Positions 26,900 to 38,692 of a stretch of 64,000 bases of DNA are shown here, piece after piece. The notes under the pieces are model-generated. The model made no database searches. It was given only the letters and a program-made list of their open reading frames with translations, and was not told where the DNA came from. This stretch comes from Homalodisca vitripennis (Eukaryota; Arthropoda; Insecta; Hemiptera; Cicadellidae): positions 18,809,501-18,873,500 of the forward strand of contig NC_060209.1 in NCBI RefSeq assembly GCF_021130785.1. Direction: 5' to 3'. The translations under genes and the position numbers were made by a program. The stretch's first letter is position 1. Each line of letters opens with the position of its first letter.

Positions 26900-29033
26900 C
26901 TAATGTTTGTTATTGAAACAGTCCAAACACATCGCTGGATTATCTGTGCAGTCTTTGCAGAAAGTTGTAACTCTCTTGCAACGTTTTCTGGCTTCTGTTG
27001 TTCCATGACAGGCAACTAGAGACTCATAGCAAGGTAAAACATCGTTTTCTTGATTGCTTAGCAAGGCCATCTCTCTTAACTAATTCGTGTTTTTGAGTAG
27101 GTAATCGTCTTGCTGAAAACAGCACATTAAATGTTGAAAATATGGTTAAAGTCAAATGTTCAAGAAGCTTATAATTAAAAATTGTTTGTACAGACTTTGA
27201 GGCCTAATTTACGTGTAAACTATTTGATCTGTTTTCCTAAAACAATACGGATTCAGATTATATAATTTAAATGAAATACACTAGTTATAAATAAGATTAC
27301 CTGAAATCGGAGGTGTTGAGAGTTGGTTAGAAGCAGGATTACAGTTACTGTTTTCCTCTACAAGCTTTCTTGCCAAAACAGATCGGAAATTTTAGCATAT
27401 CCCATTTAGCTTTCTTTTCCCTAACACTGTTGAATACCACAAAGGCGTTCACAACACATGTACCCAGCAATAACTCTAGTGCAACCTTCTTGTACCATTT
27501 AGATGTTTTTCTCAATGGGCTATAATACGAACTCATTTGGTCTGATACGTCTACGCCCTTTTTGGCATCATTGTAAGCTAAAACACAGCTAGGTTTCATG
27601 ATTGGTTCGTTATTTCTATTGGTTTTTTTACTGGGCAATAAGTTGTCCCCATCCTCAGGTCGAGTACTTATCAAGTTTACTCGCCTCTTGTCGACCCAGC
27701 TGATTACTTTTTACACCTTGTTTGTTCTCCTGCGCATACACTTCACCCTTTTTCAATTTCTTGCTTATAACAGTCTTCGGATTGGACTTCAAATCCTTTC
27801 TCAAGGTACCACAAAGGTAAGTTTTTCTTTTAAGCAAGGCCTCAGCTAACTCGACGCTGTTGTAATAATTATCAGCGTACAGCAAACGGCCGTGGCCTAA
27901 GAAATCATGAATAAGATGCAGCATTATTTTTTGTTTGTGGCCTTTTCCAGATGTAATGTCACCTTTTACCTACGTATATTTTGAACTTGCAGGTATAGCC
28001 ATCAGGAGAACAAAGCTTGTATATTTTCACACCATATTTGTGTGATTTGTCCGGCAAGTACTGCCGGAAATTAAGCCTGGCCTCTCCACGGGACCATGGT
28101 CTCATCTATAACTACAGTTTCACCTGGAAATCCTGACAGCTTTGAATCTATCATTTAACATGACCTGCAGAATTTTGGAGCTTTTTCATCCTGGGTTCTT
28201 CACCTACTGCTTCTTCATTATTATGAAAAAGAAGGACATCGAAGAAGCATTTCAAACCGCTCTCCTCTTCATAGCCTGTTTTATGAAGTCATTTTTAAAC
28301 ATGGTGTCATTTGACCAGTAAAACCTTATTTGAGGCAAAGGGCACATCCCCATCACAATCAAAATCCCTAGAAATTGTTTTATTTCTCCACTAGTACAGT
28401 CAATCCACTGCCTCATAAAAGACCTCTGTTTTGGGGATATTGTTTGAAATATCTTGCCGGGCATATCGGTTTGTTTCTTCTACGATGAGGTTAATAATAT
28501 CGTCTGTTAAAAACTGCTCTAATACTGTTACAGGATTTGATATGTCAAAATCATATTACTAACCCTTCATTGTCAGTATAGGGAAATTGTCTAACAGTAC
28601 TCTTTATGTCATCCCACTCATTACCATCGTCATCATTACCGGTACTTGTTTCAGTTTCACCATTTGGCCCATCATCAGTTTCGGGCACATTGCCATTGGC
28701 GGTTTCATTATTTTCCTGATAAGGTTCTTCTAATTCTGATCTTGTATTATTTTCATAAATATTTAAACCTAATTCATCACTTAAGCTTATATTTTGTGAG
28801 AAATAAAGAACTGCATTCTGAAGGCTTACGTCATCTGAAGTAACAATTACATTTTCTTCGATATTTAATGCATGACTTACTTCATTTGCATCAAGTTCCT
28901 CATCATTACCGTCTGCATTTGAATCCTCACTATCTGCTTCAGATGGTAAGTATTCGCTCCCCGACACAGAAAAATCAGTAAGTTCACTATCACTGTGGCC
29001 TTCAAGAGCATCATCGATCTCTTGTTCGTCCAT
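26900..29033 (-). pseudogene. piggyBac transposase, multiply frameshifted
   Basis: The start at 29033 opens a 160-codon acidic N-terminal region (MDEQEIDDALEG...) typical of the family. Conserved pieces then follow in different frames: the segment with FLGILIVMGMCPLPQIR (28252-28464), VVIDETMVPWRG with the first catalytic Asp at 28104-28106, LLYADNYYNS with the second at 27871-27873, and KKGVDVSDQMSSYYSP with the family's third-Asp region at 27540-27551. A C-terminal Cys-rich zinc-binding tail (KRCKRVTTFCKDC, then MCLDCF) ends at a stop at 26900-26902. The tail is separated from the catalytic core by about 270 bp and an in-frame TAG at 27080-27082, from an intron, decay or both. The known reaction is cut-and-paste transposition at TTAA through a DDE/DDD RNase H-like core. 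At least three frame changes and several stops make it non-functional. Confidence 0.93.
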
Positions 29034-29204
29034 TTTATTACAATTTCACTACGAAACACCACAAAATAACTTTCAATTCAACACACACCCAGTCACTAGC
29101 AGTGGTAACCTACAAATTAACGAAGCAGACTGACAGAAGAAAGACAAAAAGCGCGCCAAACGATGCTCGCTAAATGTCTAGCTAGACGCAGGTTAGAAGC
29201 AACA

Positions 29205-29285
29205 CATGTACCACGTGTGGTACACGACGCGGTAGATTAATGTCTTATTAGTTCAGCGCGTCGTGTACCACACGTGGTACACGCA
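29205..29285. repeat. Right subterminal palindromes of the piggyBac element
   Basis: TGTACCACGTGTGGTACACG at about 29208-29227 and CGTGTACCACACGTGGTACACG at about 29261-29282 repeat the motif seen inside the left end. Between them GACGCGG and GCGCGTC are also inverted, so the pair forms a larger inverted structure. Confidence 0.8.
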
Positions 29286-29454
29286 CATATATGTATAAAA
29301 GTTCATCAAAAAATGGTTTAATTTACGTTTTGATAGTTTTGCACATATTTTATAACTGCTGTCGAGTGATTTAAGCAAAAAAACAAAATACGCATTTCTG
29401 ACAGATTTTACCGATATCAACACGCCACTTAATTACGAAGGTAGTTATCACCTA

Positions 29455-29467
29455 CGTCGTGAATGTG
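29455..29467 (-). repeat. piggyBac terminal inverted repeat, right
   Basis: CGTCGTGAATGTG is the exact reverse complement of the left end and abuts TTAA at 29468-29471. Confidence 0.92.
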
Positions 29468-29471
29468 TTAA

Positions 29472-30711
29472 GCCGAAACCTCCCAAACATAATCAGAAAC
29501 AGAGACGTTCACGTTTTATTCCTGATTGCGGTTCCAAAGTTTAGTACAATAAAAACTTAAGTATTTTTTACTTGACAATATTATTAAGATTTAGATGATT
29601 AGTTTGGTTACGTTATTGGATTTTTCTTTTAAACACATTATTTCTTATTGCAATACTTATATCTTGTGAAAACTTAGTAAATTAAGTTAAAACAGAGCAC
29701 AGTTGATGATACTTATTGATTTTTTGTCACACTGGCATACATTGCAGGGACTTCAATTACAGGTAAGTATTAACATAATAATACGTATAAGTATTTATTG
29801 TAAATCGTGTTAAGTTTAGTTTTAGAATAAAAGGTATAGATTAAGTTGTATTTTGTATATGTGCATGTAGTGTGTGTATTTTATGAATTATTATTTTATG
29901 ACTATATTTAGTATCTTTGTAATTATAATAAATTTTATTTTTAAATTACCGTACAAAAGCTGTATAAAATGAAATGTATTTCTTCCTAAAATGTTATTTA
30001 TAAGGAGATAACGAGAATAAGGCAGATTTGTATATACTTTCCATTGTTTTACATGTTTTCGTAAATAATATGTTTACTTCTTTTTGTTAATGAATGAAGA
30101 TTGTAATAACTATTTTAAATTGCAGGTTCTGCATTCAAAGTTAAACTATGTCGTAATTAGGGTATAATGAAAATTAGATATTTTAACTTGGCTTTCTTCC
30201 AATTCATTTATATTGCTCTCATATCATTTTAGATACTTTTGAATTTAAAAAAATTAGTAAAGCTATAAATTTAATGACGGATAGGAAATTAGTGTTAGAT
30301 ATTCATTATATTTTAAAATCCTCTGAATAGTCCAGGCACTTAATTCACAGTGTGCCCAGAGACATAATTATGTATTCCGGAGAAGGGTGGAACATCTGGC
30401 CCTCTGAGGTCAAATGGCATTATGCGTCCATCTTTCCTTAAACGGGTTTTCCTAACTTTCTTTGTTAAGTTAGAAAAATGCTATTTTGTTTTTACCTGTG
30501 ATCGCGTATTCTGTAATATGTTTGTATTATTATTGGCTTAACATGAAAAAACGATCATATTTATTTATATACAAAATATTTATGTAAATATTTGAAAATT
30601 TTCAACTGTACATGGTGCTAAATTTCAAGTATACAATTCATGTGTTACTAAATCTCATGTAAAAATTGCTACGCTCAGTTTTTCTTACATTAGTGAACGC
30701 AATGCTGCTTG
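29472..30711. other. Anonymous AT-rich DNA
   Basis: No gene was recognised. A slightly GC-richer patch lies at about 30340-30450, without an ORF. Confidence 0.4.
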
Positions 30712-30868
30712 TACAAGGATGAAGCTTCATGCGAATCCCGGTGTATGGACGCCTACAGGTTAGTTCTTAAGGAGATATTGTGTTTATAGACAAACAGATA
30801 GACATACAAATAAAATGAATTATTTCTAGTCCTTCAAACGATTGGCTTCCTTATCACTCAGCTAATTA
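30712..30868 (+). repeat. Dispersed repeat family, degenerate copy
   Basis: A GACAAACAGATAGACATACAAATAAAA run is followed by GGCTTCCTTATCACTCAGCTAA, which resembles the family end GGCTTCACTGACGCTCAGCTA at 38.67 kb. The left limit is uncertain. Confidence 0.35.
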
Positions 30869-31865
30869 TCAGGTAATTCACACTATTTCAAATACCTTAA
30901 TTGTGAATATTGTTATTTTAGAACGTGAGTAAGTGATTACTACATGTTGATGATATAATTTATTGAATTAATTAACTAAATATAATAATTTTGCAAGGGA
31001 ATTTAAAATCTAAATAACAGTTTTAGTTTCGTTGTTATGGTATAGTAATTACTTTCCAGGTATTTATTTACTTACCTAGTATTTAGTCACATGTTAGTAA
31101 TACAATGAGGGTTTTGCCATGAAAACCTCCCAAATCAATCCCTTCAGGAGAAATCCATCTTCTAAAAAGAGTGCAAAATTGTACATTGAAAAGCCTCCTA
31201 ATGGAAACTGAAGAACCTCTCTCGTACCCAGGCTGAGATGTGTCAATATACAGCTCTTTCACACCCACGACACCACTTTCACACCCACGATAATTTCACG
31301 GTTCTGAATAGTATGAACTTACAATGTATCTCTTAATTACTTATGTAATCAAGTTTGTTTGGTTGAACTAACCACACTACCCATACATTTTTATATGTTA
31401 CAGGGTTGAATATTGAAAAGGGTGCCATAAATTTTAATACCAATTTTTCCATTAACCGTTAGCGGTGTCAAACAAGGTACCACTTAATGAATCATTAAGT
31501 TGACACCATGTCCAGCACATTATTGTTACAACTAATTATTCTATTTTGTTTATTGTTCAGTTGTCTCTCAATTTTATTTCAGTAGTTTTTGAGGAGGCTT
31601 TATCGTGTTTCCTTTGATTATGTCTGTTATATTTAACCTATGACTAGCTATCTTTGGCTTTCGAATATAACATTATTGTATGTTATTCTATTTCAGTTAG
31701 TATTTCTGATGCCATGTGATCTATTTTTAATGTATTATACCATTATAATTTAATATATAAATAAACTCCTTATGTTATTTGTAACTATATTTCTGTTGAT
31801 TTTAATTATCGTAACTATATTAACTGTTCTTTGTTTAAAGGTTATTTTTGACGATGGAAGGATTG
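30869..31865. other. Anonymous DNA
   Basis: Nothing is supported. The minus-strand ORF at 31083-31268 has no recognisable motif. A 9-bp duplication, ACACCCACGA, occurs twice at about 31260-31290. Confidence 0.4.
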
Positions 31866-31929
31866 TGAAGGAAACAGGATTTTTCCGGACATTTGCCATC
31901 GTTCAGTGAAACAAGAAAACAGTAACACT
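31866..31929 (-). repeat. 64-bp repeat shared with 48089-48152
   Basis: On the minus strand this reads AGTGTTACTG, then TTCTTGTTTCACTGAACG, ending at TGTTTCCTTCA. It matches 48089-48152 on the plus strand with only one or two differences. Outside these limits the flanks diverge, so two insertions or fragments of one dispersed element are likely. The 48-kb copy is preceded by a hammerhead-like stem-loop. Confidence 0.85.
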
Positions 31930-34214
31930 ATATGTATATTAACTGAACATCAAAAACTAATTTAATCTAATTTGGTCAGTATTATTATATTTCTGCTTGT
32001 ACCATTTAAATAGGAATTGCAATACTGCCGTACTTGGCAGTTATAGTGGTATCTCACAATTCCTTAGGTAGAAGAAGTAACTGACATAAAACAATTGCTC
32101 ATCGAGAAAAACTTAGTGATCTATATGTATCTACTAGCAAAAGTAAAACCTTTACCATAGGTTGTAAAAAATACCGACTTGCATTCTTTGCTATAAGCCC
32201 ATATATCTACGTTATAATCACAGATTGAAACATAAAACAACTTTGATAGCTTACTTGAACTGCCATACTTTATTAAATGCAGGCGCCAATAAAACTTAGT
32301 TACTCTACCTTAAGAGAATAATATTTTTGGAGCAGAAATACGTGAAAAGTTAGATATAAACTAAGAATTGTCAATTGCATTAAAATATTTGTATAACAAC
32401 GTATAATTGACGACGCTTCTTTAACGTACATACCGTAATTGACGTATATACCGTAATAGGTTTTGTAGTTTAATAGAAAATACTGAAGACATTAACAATC
32501 GAAAATGAAGAAATTGATAGGGAGAAAACTAGAATTTTTTGATTGTATGACATTATAATTTTGTAATGAATTAAATATTGAGACATTGTATACTTCAAGA
32601 CAATGTATACTTGACTTGACACACAATACATTTTTTTTCTCTAAGTTTCAAGTTTATGCTGACAAATCTGTTTGGAAATTATATTTTTTTGTTTAAAATA
32701 ATAATGCATGCTTCAAAAGTTTGCAGAAGTTGAATTAAACATATTGTATGGAAGAACTTTGGACGTTTCTGTTTTAAAGTTGTGTTATTTCAAGGTTATG
32801 ACATTGTAAACTGTCACCATTAATAGAATATGAAGCTGAATTAATATTCGTCTGGTGGCAAATTGTTCCAAAATAGTGTTTTAAACCAAAATGAAACGAA
32901 TTTGCTGTCAGTCAGGAGCGACCTCTGAGCTCACGAACATGTCCGTACTAATTGACCCATTAGTAGGAGCGCAGTCGCGACTGATACACAATAATCACGT
33001 GACCTCTTACTAGCTCAGACAAAATACACAATTATTAAATATAAGTAATACTTGTAACTTATTACGTGCACTGGTTAGGAATACTATCAATAAAATCAAT
33101 GAGTACAGCGACTTACTCCCTATCATTGACTTATTTTCGGCGTAAATATACTTTGATGAGATTTCAGAGAACAATGTTTTTAGGCATAATCCAAGAGTGT
33201 AAACTTAGATTTTTTAGACTAATATTGTCAACGACACAGTATTATTTAAAAAATAATCCATTCGTATATGATAAGAATGATATTTTAAAACTTCAAATAT
33301 CAAATCTCATATTAAATGTAAGGTGTTCTTTCGAAATTTTTCAGTGTTTATAAACTTAATGGGTTATAAATATTAAAATAATGTAATGCTGTTAATAAAA
33401 AGCTATATTTTTTCTAAAATAATGTTCATTTTATAAATACTGAAATCTACCAAGATAGCAATATTCCTGCTAATACGAAATTGGCCATGTTATCTAATGA
33501 GTATGCAAAATGCTGCATTAAATGCTACATGTCCTTTCATTACAGAATATATTTGGTAAGTACGTCACGAGCAATTAAATTGAGATGCTTCGCCGAGCTA
33601 CAAGGTTCCTTAAATGATCTCAACATTTTATTTACATTACTTTTATAAGTAACCCTTTTGCCTAACTAAACAGTAGCTCTTGATGTGCTCCGAGTATAAA
33701 ATACATCTTTTAAAATATATTTTATAACCCGCTATTTAAATGTAGACTACAACTTTGTGCAATAACTTAAAGTATTATTTTATTTATTTTTTGTTGTTGA
33801 TATAAAACAATGAAAAGATATATTGTCGCCCTTATCTGTAACGTGTTACATATTACAGACATTGTACGAGTTGTTGAATTGATTGCGCATTATACAATCC
33901 ACGGACAAGCCATACCAGCAATTTCCCTAAACATTTATTAATCGCGCATTATGATTTAATTTTTATATTTACATACAATGTGTATACACAGATTTATAGA
34001 CTTATTTTAAGAACAATCTGCAGTCAAATTTCTTGAAATAAAAACTGCAACCTCAGTGAGTGTTATGGGTGAGTAATAATCAAAGAAAAACAATTAATCT
34101 AAAATATGAAATGAAATATGGTATCATATACTACAAACGTAACACATTCTTGAAGCTCTTTTTTTATTGGAAATTATATATTAATTAAAATAAACCCTCA
34201 TATAATATAAATTA
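31930..34214. other. Anonymous DNA
   Basis: No gene was recognised. The 95-codon ORF at 33066-33353 is AT-rich and without a known domain. A small direct repeat, CAATGTATACTT, occurs at about 32585-32612. Confidence 0.4.
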
Positions 34215-34393
34215 TTATTTTTGTGAGGCCTTTCGTACTCAATGAGAACATCTTCGGACCCACACAACTGAATATAAATTTAATACACATAAGCAAAGTA
34301 ATAATTTGACAATACATATGTTAATTCAATTTATATTCAGTTGTGTGGGTCCGAAGATGTTCTCATTGAGTACGAAAGGCCTCACAAAAATAA
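34215..34393. repeat. Perfect 66-bp inverted repeat with a 47-bp loop
   Basis: The arms at 34215-34280 and 34328-34393 are exact reverse complements, running from TTATTTTTGTGAGGCC to TATAAATT. Each arm contains, on one strand, CCGAAGATGTTCTC-ATT-GAGTACGAAA. Here GTTCTC can pair with GAGTAC (one mismatch) between CCGAAGA and GAAA, an arrangement like that at 48.05 kb. A transcript across it would form a long perfect hairpin. It could be a recent fold-back element or an inverted dimer of a retroelement end. Confidence 0.96.
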
Positions 34394-36910
34394 AAACTTA
34401 TATTATTGGAGAGTTTGTTTAAATTAATATACAAACGTAATACTTATGAACAAGATTTTTTTACTCGCTGCACATATTCCGGAACTAGAAGACAAATTCA
34501 GAAATATAGTGTAAGTGTAAACCTAGTTGTAGACAGTACAAGAATTGGAAGCTAAAGGAGAACCTTGGAGATAAACTAAAATCATATAAAAGTAATTTTT
34601 AATGATATAAAAGACTGTAAGTTTTAAACCCGTTGTTATACAGTGTGGATTGGATGGTGTGAGAATTCAAAACTACTATAAATACCAACATTTAGTTATG
34701 TAAAACTTAAGCAATAGCTTAACAGTAATATACTAACTATTACAAAATTAATAACCAAATATTTTTTATGTGCGATTGCGAATTTATAACAAATATAGTA
34801 AATTTAACGTGAGCTGTGGTAAAGAGATTCCATTCAAAATTAATTTTTAATTTAGCTTCAGTTCACCTTCATTTTATAGTAGCGTTAGATATCTGACGCA
34901 GCCTCAGGTTTGATTCTTGGAATCTGGAGTTATGTTCATCTAAAGAGATCCAAAGAAAGTTGGCGACGAAGAACCTCAAAACGAACTTTTTCGTTTTGAC
35001 CTCAGACACACCTATAAATAGATGAAGAGGTAGACTCAATTGTCTTAAGAAAGATAACAGACTTTGCAATGAAAAGGAAAGTGAACTGAAACTAAATTCA
35101 ACATTAAAATAATAAATTGCTTCATTTATTGTAATGTTGTATTATTGGAAAGAAGCAAAGTATATTTCATGCATGACTGTTTACACAAAGTATACATTTT
35201 AAGATGTATATTTTGACAATATACGAGTAATAATGAGTAATTGTTGGAATAGTAATAAATTAGTAACTTTTTAATAAAGTAGAAACTATTGATTTTGTTC
35301 AAGCATTTTAAATTATTTCAAAAAACGTAGACTTGCCTTAGTTGCAAACTATTATTTAAATCCTACAATATATAACCGTATTCCCTTATGATTTGTACTA
35401 TTGTATACTTCTGAAAACTAATCGTCTTTTGGTGTCCGATATTTCAATCTTACGAGATAATAAAACATATGAGTATGTACAAACATCGTTTAAGATTTCT
35501 CCAAGCGGTCACCATAAACAAATATGTCTATCACCATTCTTGCCGCGTCAAACTAGTAAAAGATGTCACAATTTATTACAGCTCTACTATTAAAACCTGA
35601 AGAGATATAAAAAAGGTTTATATATAACTTTTAATACTGCTAATGTATTGGATATAGCGGTTATACCAAGATAGGCGATTCAAGCAACGTCGACGAGGAA
35701 AACAGCTTGGAGGGGAGATCGCTGAATTTGTAATTTTTGTGTCTTCTAGGTTAGTATGTAGTCGTATAATCGAAAAGCTTAATTACAAGAAACACCACTT
35801 AATTTGAAATTCATCGTAATATATTGATAAATCAGGGAAATACTAAGCCAATCGCCGAATGCTAAACTATATTAACTGTCATTAGGTGTCATCACTACTT
35901 GTCAGCTCTACCAATCAGCAGTTTTAACTTTAGCTGCTCTAATCAGCTGATCACAGAATTTTATTATTATATTGTGATCATAATAACCTTAGCTATTGTA
36001 TAATTTTGGTGACTTTGGATTAAAACATAATAAAATAAAAATGTACATACTTAATATAACAAATTTATTTAAACTGAATTGCTAATAAAAGTAACTTATT
36101 TTATGTATTAAAATATAGTAAAACATCAAATTTGCACATTTAGGTCTAGGAATAATACTTGAAAAAGATTGAACGGAGTCTTGGAACATCTTGTATAATA
36201 GTTGAATTTTTTTAATTGTCACTTAAACTTTTTATTTGTTGAGACTGGCTAACGAAATCCTCCAATGAATGTTTAAGTACCATCTCTGTCGAAATCACCT
36301 ATAGTTAAAAAATTAATATTATGGTTTAGGATTTTAGGAAAAATAATCAGGGTGAATGCATATAATATTCCGGAAACAACGTCATTCAGAGTAATTATAA
36401 TCGTCATAAATATGTGAAATCCATCTAAAGGCTTAGAATACAAAATTGGTAATCTAGTTATAACGGGTTATAGTTATAACCTATTAAAACGTTCCAAGAT
36501 TTAATTTATTAATAAATACAATTAGGGTTAGTTAATTGAATGGCGGATATGAATATATACAAACTACTTCAGATGCATAATGTTCATTAATAACGGACGT
36601 TTTCATATGTAAGTTATTATAAATTAGCTAAAATTTAACCAAATCTGTCTGTATGTGTATATTTAGATTTAAACCACACGCGCCTTAAATACTTGCATGA
36701 AACATTGAATTGTATCCATTTTACCTAAGCAATGTTACTTCTGTTTATAAGTGAGATTGTTTTAACTGTATTATAATATTTTATTATTTTAAATTTAATA
36801 TTCTGTTAATACATACTTGTAAACATATTTTGTAACATACGCCCCCTTATTGAGTTTGAATACGACGGAAAAAAAGTTTAAAGTCGTGTCTCTAAAATGT
36901 GAAAACCAAG
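34394..36910. other. Anonymous AT-rich DNA
   Basis: No gene was found. ORFs at 34869-35069 (minus) and 35393-35593 (plus) are short, with no known motif. Confidence 0.4.
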
Positions 36911-38123
36911 AAAAGATATAATGGCTTGAAGTATCCATTTCAACCTTAACGCACAAACAGCGCACATTCCCTCTAATGTAGGTCGATACTCACGCTAAGG
37001 GAGTGGCTGATGTACATTATACTTACATGTCGGTACAAAACGTAAGAAAAGATATAATGGCTTGAAGTATCCATTTCAACCTACACGCACAAACAGCGCA
37101 CATTCCCTCTAATGTAGGTCGATACTCACGCTAAGGGAGTGGCTGATGTACATTATACTTACATGTCGGTACAAACGTAAGAAAAAGATATAATGGCTTG
37201 AAGTATCCATTTCAACCTACACGCACAAACAGCGCACATTCCCTCTAATGTAGGTCGATACTCACAGAGAGGGAGTGGCTGATGTACATTATACTTACAT
37301 GTCGGTACAAACGTAAGAAAAGATATAATGGCTTGAAGTATCCATTTCAACCTTAACGCACAAACAGCGCACATTCCCTCTAATGTAGGTCGATACTCAC
37401 GCTAAGGGAGTGGCTGATGTACATTATACTTACATGTCGGTACAAACGTAAGAAAAAGATATAATGGCTTGAAGTATCCATTTCAACCTTAACGCACAAA
37501 CAGCGCACATTCCCTCTAATGTAGGTCGATACTCACGCTAAGGGAGTGGCTGATGTACATTATACTTACATGTCGGTACAAACGTAAGAAAAGATATAAT
37601 GGCTTGAAGTATCCATTTCAACCTTAACGCACAAACAGCGCACATTCCCTCTAATGTAGGTCGATACTCACGCTAAGGGAGTGGCTGATGTACATTATAC
37701 TTACATGTCGGTACAAACGTAAGAAAAGATATAATGGCTTGAAGTATCCATTTCAACCTTAACGCACAAACAGCGCACATTCCCTCTAATGTAGGTCGAT
37801 ACTCACGCTAAGGGAGTGGCTGATGTACATTATACTTACATGTCGGTACAAACGTAAGAAAAGATATAATGGCTTGAAGTATCCATTTCAACCTTAACGC
37901 ACAAACAGCGCACATTCCCTCAATGTAGGTCGATACTCACGCTAAGGGAGTGGCTGATGTACATTATACTTACATGTCGGTACAAACGTAAGAAAAGATA
38001 TAATGGCTTGAAGTATCCATTTCAACCTTAACGCACAAACAGCGCACATTCCCTCTAATGTAGGTCGATACTCACGCTAAGGGAGTGGCTGATGTACATT
38101 ATACTTACATGTCGGTACAAACG
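36911..38123. repeat. Homogeneous satellite, nine 135-bp units
   Basis: Successive GATATAATGGCTTGAAG anchors at 36915, 37051, 37187, 37322, 37458, 37593, 37728, 37863 and 37997 give a unit of 134-136 bp. Units are nearly identical. Shared variants are CCTACACGC against CCTTAACGC (units 2 and 3 against the rest), CAGAGAGG in unit 3, and one extra A in some units. The array starts abruptly after AACCAAG and ends abruptly at ACAAACG followed by unique sequence. The homogeneity suggests recent amplification or active gene conversion. The 71-codon ORF at 37159-37374 is only a reading of the repeat. Confidence 0.97.
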
Positions 38124-38497
38124 ATCCCTCAACACGTTACCTTACGGACAATAGCAGTGGAGATAAAGTTTATAAGAAAATATTATAAATAATAAGATAC
38201 TCAGATTCCATCAAAAGCACTTTTGTTTAGTTAATTTACAAATCTATACCTTGCGCTGATTTCGTGCATAATGTTAAATTTTATGTTTTATATAAATCGT
38301 CGCTATCAATATCATATATTTTCAATGAAAATCAACAAGGATGTTCTAAACTAATCAGTAACTAGGACGTAATTAAAAATATTCTTCGAAGCCGATGCTG
38401 TGGAACCCGAGTATCCAAATCATTTATAACACTTTTCTGTTTAAATATTAAGAAAAATATCTCAACTGATAACTTCAACGTAGTAGTACACCAAACC
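38124..38497. other. Anonymous DNA
   Basis: Short unique tract between the satellite and a dispersed repeat; nothing recognised. Confidence 0.4.
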
Positions 38498-38692
38498 ACG
38501 TGTCACGTAACTGGGGTTACTACGGTTGCATAAAAAATTGAAAGCCTATAGCATACTTTATTCCCAAGATGTCCTACGGACAGACAAACCAACAATCATA
38601 CAGGAATGACATTTTTGCATTCTCCAGACAGAGAATGGAAAAAGTGTGTCAGCCAACTGAGTGATAGGCTTCACTGACGCTCAGCTATAATT
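38498..38692 (+). repeat. Dispersed repeat family, short complete-looking copy
   Basis: It starts CCACGTGTCACGTAACTGGG and continues through CGGACAGACAAACCAACAATC. It ends ACTGAGTGATAGGCTTCACTG followed by ACGCTCAGCTA. This is the clearest copy for defining both family ends. At 195 bp it is shorter than the other copies, so its interior may be deleted. Confidence 0.5.

Larger units (their letters stand above)
26357..29467 (-). mobile_element. Full-length, inactivated piggyBac DNA transposon
   Basis: A 3,111-bp element lies between two TTAA copies. Its ends are 13-bp perfect inverted repeats, CACATTCACGACG at 26357-26369 and CGTCGTGAATGTG at 29455-29467. Inside each end lie two or three copies of a palindromic motif around GTACCACGTGTGGTAC. 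The transposase is on the minus strand and keeps recognisable catalytic Asp positions, but is cut by several frameshifts and stops. Both ends are intact, so it could in principle be moved by an active relative, but it cannot encode its own enzyme as it stands. Confidence 0.95.

Noticed and set aside
27598..27849. 83-codon plus-strand ORF
   Set aside because: Antisense to the transposase fragments.
28646..28843. 65-codon plus-strand ORF rich in His
   Set aside because: Antisense to the acidic N-terminal region of the transposase.
37159..37374. 71-codon ORF with a repeated MCAVCALRLKWILQAIIS peptide
   Set aside because: It only reads through the 135-bp satellite. Neighbouring units differ by 1 bp, which breaks the frame.
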